A stretch of DNA of 64,000 nucleotides from Pseudomonas sp. Its GTDB lineage: Bacteria > Pseudomonadota > Gammaproteobacteria > Pseudomonadales > Pseudomonadaceae. Shown here piece by piece: positions 62,352 to 64,000 of this stretch (within the stretch, counting starts at the first letter, position 1; each line of letters begins with the position of its first letter). Location of the stretch: the NCBI RefSeq assembly GCF_030147005.1, contig NZ_JASLAW010000095.1, positions 62,001-126,000 of the forward strand, given 5' to 3'. A model generated the notes under the pieces. The model had not been told where the DNA came from. It ran no database searches and worked only from the letters and a program-made list of their open reading frames with translations. A program made the position numbers and the translations under genes.

Positions 62352-62441
62352 AATTCCCCAACCACTTTGCATTTACAGTGCGTGCGCCCCCCTCCCAATC
62401 TTGGTTAAAGTGCGCACCAACATCGACCACAGGAATGGGCC

Positions 62442-63482
62442 ATGACCGACAAGAGCCAACAATTCGCCAGCGACAACTATTCCGGCATCTGCCCGGAAGC
62501 CTGGGCCGCCATGGAACAAGCCAACCAGGGCCATCAACGCGCCTACGGTGACGATGAGTGGACCCACCGCGCCGCCGACGGTTTCCGCAATCTGTTCGAA
62601 ACCGACTGTGAAGTGTTCTTCGCCTTCAACGGTACCGCGGCCAACTCCCTGGCGCTGTCTTCGCTGTGCCAGAGCTACCATAGCGTGATTTGCTCGGAAA
62701 CCGCCCACGTCGAGACCGACGAATGCGGCGCGCCAGAGTTTTTTTCAAACGGCTCCAAGCTGCTCACTGCCCGCACCGAAAACGGCAAGCTGACCCCGGA
62801 GTCGATCCGTGAGATCGCCCTCAAGCGCCAGGACATTCACTACCCGAAACCGCGCGTGGTCACCCTCACCCAGGCCACCGAAGTGGGCAGCGTCTACACC
62901 CCGGAAGAAATCCGCGCCATCAGCGCCACCTGTAAAGAGCTGGGCCTGAACCTGCACATGGACGGCGCACGCTTCGCCAACGCCTGTGCGTTTCTCGGCT
63001 GCTCGCCGGCCGACCTGACCTGGAAGGCCGGCGTGGACGTGCTGTGCTTTGGCGGCACCAAGAACGGCATGGCGGTGGGTGAAGCGATCCTGTTCTTCAA
63101 CCATAAGCTGGCCGAAGACTTCGACTACCGCTGCAAACAGGCTGGCCAGCTTGCGTCCAAGATGCGCTTTCTGTCCGCGCCGTGGGTGGGTTTGCTGGAA
63201 AACGACGCCTGGCTCAAGCATGCCCGCCACGCCAACCGCTGCGCGCAATTGCTCAGCAGCCTGGTGGCGGATATTCCCGGCGTGGAATTGATGTTCCCGG
63301 TGCAGGCCAACGGCGTGTTCCTGCAACTCTCGGAACCGGCCATCGCGGCACTGACGGCCAAGGGCTGGCGCTTCTATACCTTCATCGGCAAAGGTGGCGC
63401 GCGGTTCATGTGTGCGTGGGATACCGAAGAAGAGCGCGTAAGAGAATTGGCGGCCGATATCAGGGAAGTGATGAACGCTTAA
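62442..63482 (+). CDS. ltaE: Low-specificity L-threonine aldolase
   Basis: This 346-residue PLP enzyme splits L-threonine or allo-threonine to glycine and acetaldehyde. It has F-A-S-D-N-Y-S-G, H-M-D-G-A-R-F-A-N-A and the Schiff-base lysine in C-F-G-G-T-K-N-G-M. It belongs to the glycine-related gene set with gbcB-like and glyA genes. Confidence 0.95.
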   Translation: MTDKSQQFASDNYSGICPEAWAAMEQANQGHQRAYGDDEWTHRAADGFRNLFETDCEVFFAFNGTAANSLALSSLCQSYHSVICSETAHVETDECGAPEFFSNGSKLLTARTENGKLTPESIREIALKRQDIHYPKPRVVTLTQATEVGSVYTPEEIRAISATCKELGLNLHMDGARFANACAFLGCSPADLTWKAGVDVLCFGGTKNGMAVGEAILFFNHKLAEDFDYRCKQAGQLASKMRFLSAPWVGLLENDAWLKHARHANRCAQLLSSLVADIPGVELMFPVQANGVFLQLSEPAIAALTAKGWRFYTFIGKGGARFMCAWDTEEERVRELAADIREVMNA

Positions 63483-63492
63483 CGTAGAAATC

Positions 63493-63531
63493 CGGCCAGC
63501 CCGTGCTGGCCGATTGCCGAGTCTGTTTTTT
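63493..63531 (+). terminator. ltaE: Hairpin after ltaE
   Basis: CGGCCAGC (63493-63500) and GCTGGCCG (63505-63512) pair with a 4-nt loop, followed after 13 nt by a six-T run (63526-63531). The distance to the T run weakens it as an intrinsic terminator. Confidence 0.55.
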
Positions 63532-63675
63532 GATATTTCTGACAGCAGCGCAATGGAATTTCAGTGTCTAGCCTCTTGGAACCGGCAAGGAAAACGCAGC
63601 GATATCTGCCACCTTCCGGGTTTATCGCCTGCCGAACAGTCGGCGGGGAAGACATATCCAATGGAGAGCTTAATC

Positions 63676-63879
63676 ATGGAATATCAAAGCAACGTCAACA
63701 CCCTTCTGCAAAACGACAACACGGTCACCACCACCGTTATCGACTGGGACGAGTTCAGGAAATACGCAAAAGTCGGCGACACCATCCGCGAGCCATCGAG
63801 GACGCTGAAGATCTACGACAAAGCCTATGAACTGACAGCCTCAGGCCAGCATTTCGTCGTACATATCTACGCCCAGTAA
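63676..63879 (+). CDS. Uncharacterised 67-residue protein
   Basis: The peptide starts M-E-Y-Q-S-N-V-N-T-L-L and has T-V-I-D-W-D-E-F-R-K-Y-A-K and a hydrophobic end H-F-V-V-H-I-Y-A-Q. GGAGAG at 63663-63668 is well spaced for ATG 63676; an in-frame ATG at 63661 is less likely. It has no membrane helix and I do not recognise a family. The 190 bp before it shows only the ltaE hairpin. A strong hairpin follows its stop. Confidence 0.6.
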   Translation: MEYQSNVNTLLQNDNTVTTTVIDWDEFRKYAKVGDTIREPSRTLKIYDKAYELTASGQHFVVHIYAQ

Positions 63880-63887
63880 CCCTTCAC

Positions 63888-63923
63888 GCCGATCGTTCCC
63901 ATGTGGAGGTGGGAACGATCGGC
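63888..63923. terminator. Perfect 14-bp stem hairpin between two converging genes
   Basis: GCCGATCGTTCCCA and TGGGAACGATCGGC pair perfectly around an 8-nt loop. It lies between the 67-residue gene and the gbcB-like gene, 8 bp from each. No T run follows on either strand; similar hairpins recur between genes of fluorescent pseudomonads. Confidence 0.6.
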
Positions 63924-63930
63924 GATCGAG

Positions 63931-64000
63931 TCAGAAGTCGATGCGCACATCACCCTTCGGCACACTGCAGCACGACAGGATGTAGCCCTCGGCTTCGTCC
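63931..64000 (-). CDS. C-terminal end of a GbcB-like ferredoxin/reductase (runs off the window)
   Basis: The minus strand ends in frame with D-E-A-E-G-Y-I-L-S-C-C-S-V-P-K-G-D-V-R-I-D-F and TGA at 63931-63933. This is the C-terminal end of a plant-type 2Fe-2S domain, as in the reductase subunit (GbcB) of glycine-betaine demethylase. The position next to ltaE, as in other pseudomonads, supports that. Only 22 complete codons plus stop are visible. Confidence 0.6.
   Translation of the reverse strand, partial: DEAEGYILSCCSVPKGDVRIDF

Overview
The window looks like a chromosomal segment of a fluorescent pseudomonad (Pseudomonas fluorescens group). It has high-GC coding, the pqqFABCDE, bioBFHCD, creBCD and glyA-soxBDAG-purU-fdhA gene orders typical of that genus, and many Pseudomonas REP/REPIN palindromes between genes. 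No rRNA, tRNA, CRISPR array, integrase or transposase gene was seen. All statements come from reading the sequence and from family knowledge; no database search was run.

Layout. 1-5.1 kb: the end of pqqF and pqqABCDE (PQQ cofactor synthesis; pqqA is only 24 codons), then a 52-residue Pmp3/YqaE-type membrane peptide. 5.4-7.8 kb: a class III aminotransferase divergent from a LysR regulator. 8.0-15.2 kb: three paralogous ~600-residue acyl-CoA dehydrogenases with a membrane GGDEF protein between the second and third; the third has PsrA-like operators upstream. 15.4-20.4 kb: a small protein and the biotin genes bioBFHCD, with a BirA-like operator over the bioB -35 box. 20.5-27.1 kb: comF, modE, phoX, a REPIN split by a 167-bp MITE-like insert, srkA, rarD, two perfect DnaA boxes and a GcvR-like ACT protein. 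27.4-33.1 kb: malate synthase G, a lone receiver protein, and a cNMP/CBS/DUF294 protein coupled to a DnaQ-like exonuclease. 33.2-38.6 kb: an iron-uptake unit (ECF sigma, FecR, TonB receptor with STN domain, PepSY reductase, small membrane protein) with a Fur-like site. 38.7-39.9 kb: an isolated gene of apparently lower GC whose product resembles eukaryotic DcpS/HIT hydrolases. 40.0-48.9 kb: a glutathione transferase whose 3' end is part of a REP tandem array, creBCD, a retropepsin-like protein, an acyltransferase, a DUF2780 protein, an anti-sigma-like fragment with a duplicated 3' tail, a C4-like antisense RNA in front of a DUF3077-like gene, and a DUF3757-like secreted protein. 48.9-64 kb: a glycine-betaine/sarcosine/glycine catabolic region (fdhA, purU, soxGADB, glyA, ltaE, tail of a gbcB-like gene) interrupted by a LodA/LodB-type pair, i.e. 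a putative cysteine-tryptophylquinone amino-acid oxidase and its flavoprotein maturase.

How the genes work together. Sarcosine oxidase makes glycine and one-carbon units, with formaldehyde/H2O2 as products or side products. GlyA handles the folate one-carbon unit, PurU releases formate and FdhA oxidises formaldehyde. A glycine-oxidising quinoprotein here would give glyoxylate, which malate synthase G (elsewhere in the window) could consume. The best candidates for under-described biology are the CTQ-oxidase pair in this catabolic island, the DcpS-like protein, the C4-like RNA/DUF3077 unit, and the REP-linked events (MITE insertion, capture of gene 3' tails).
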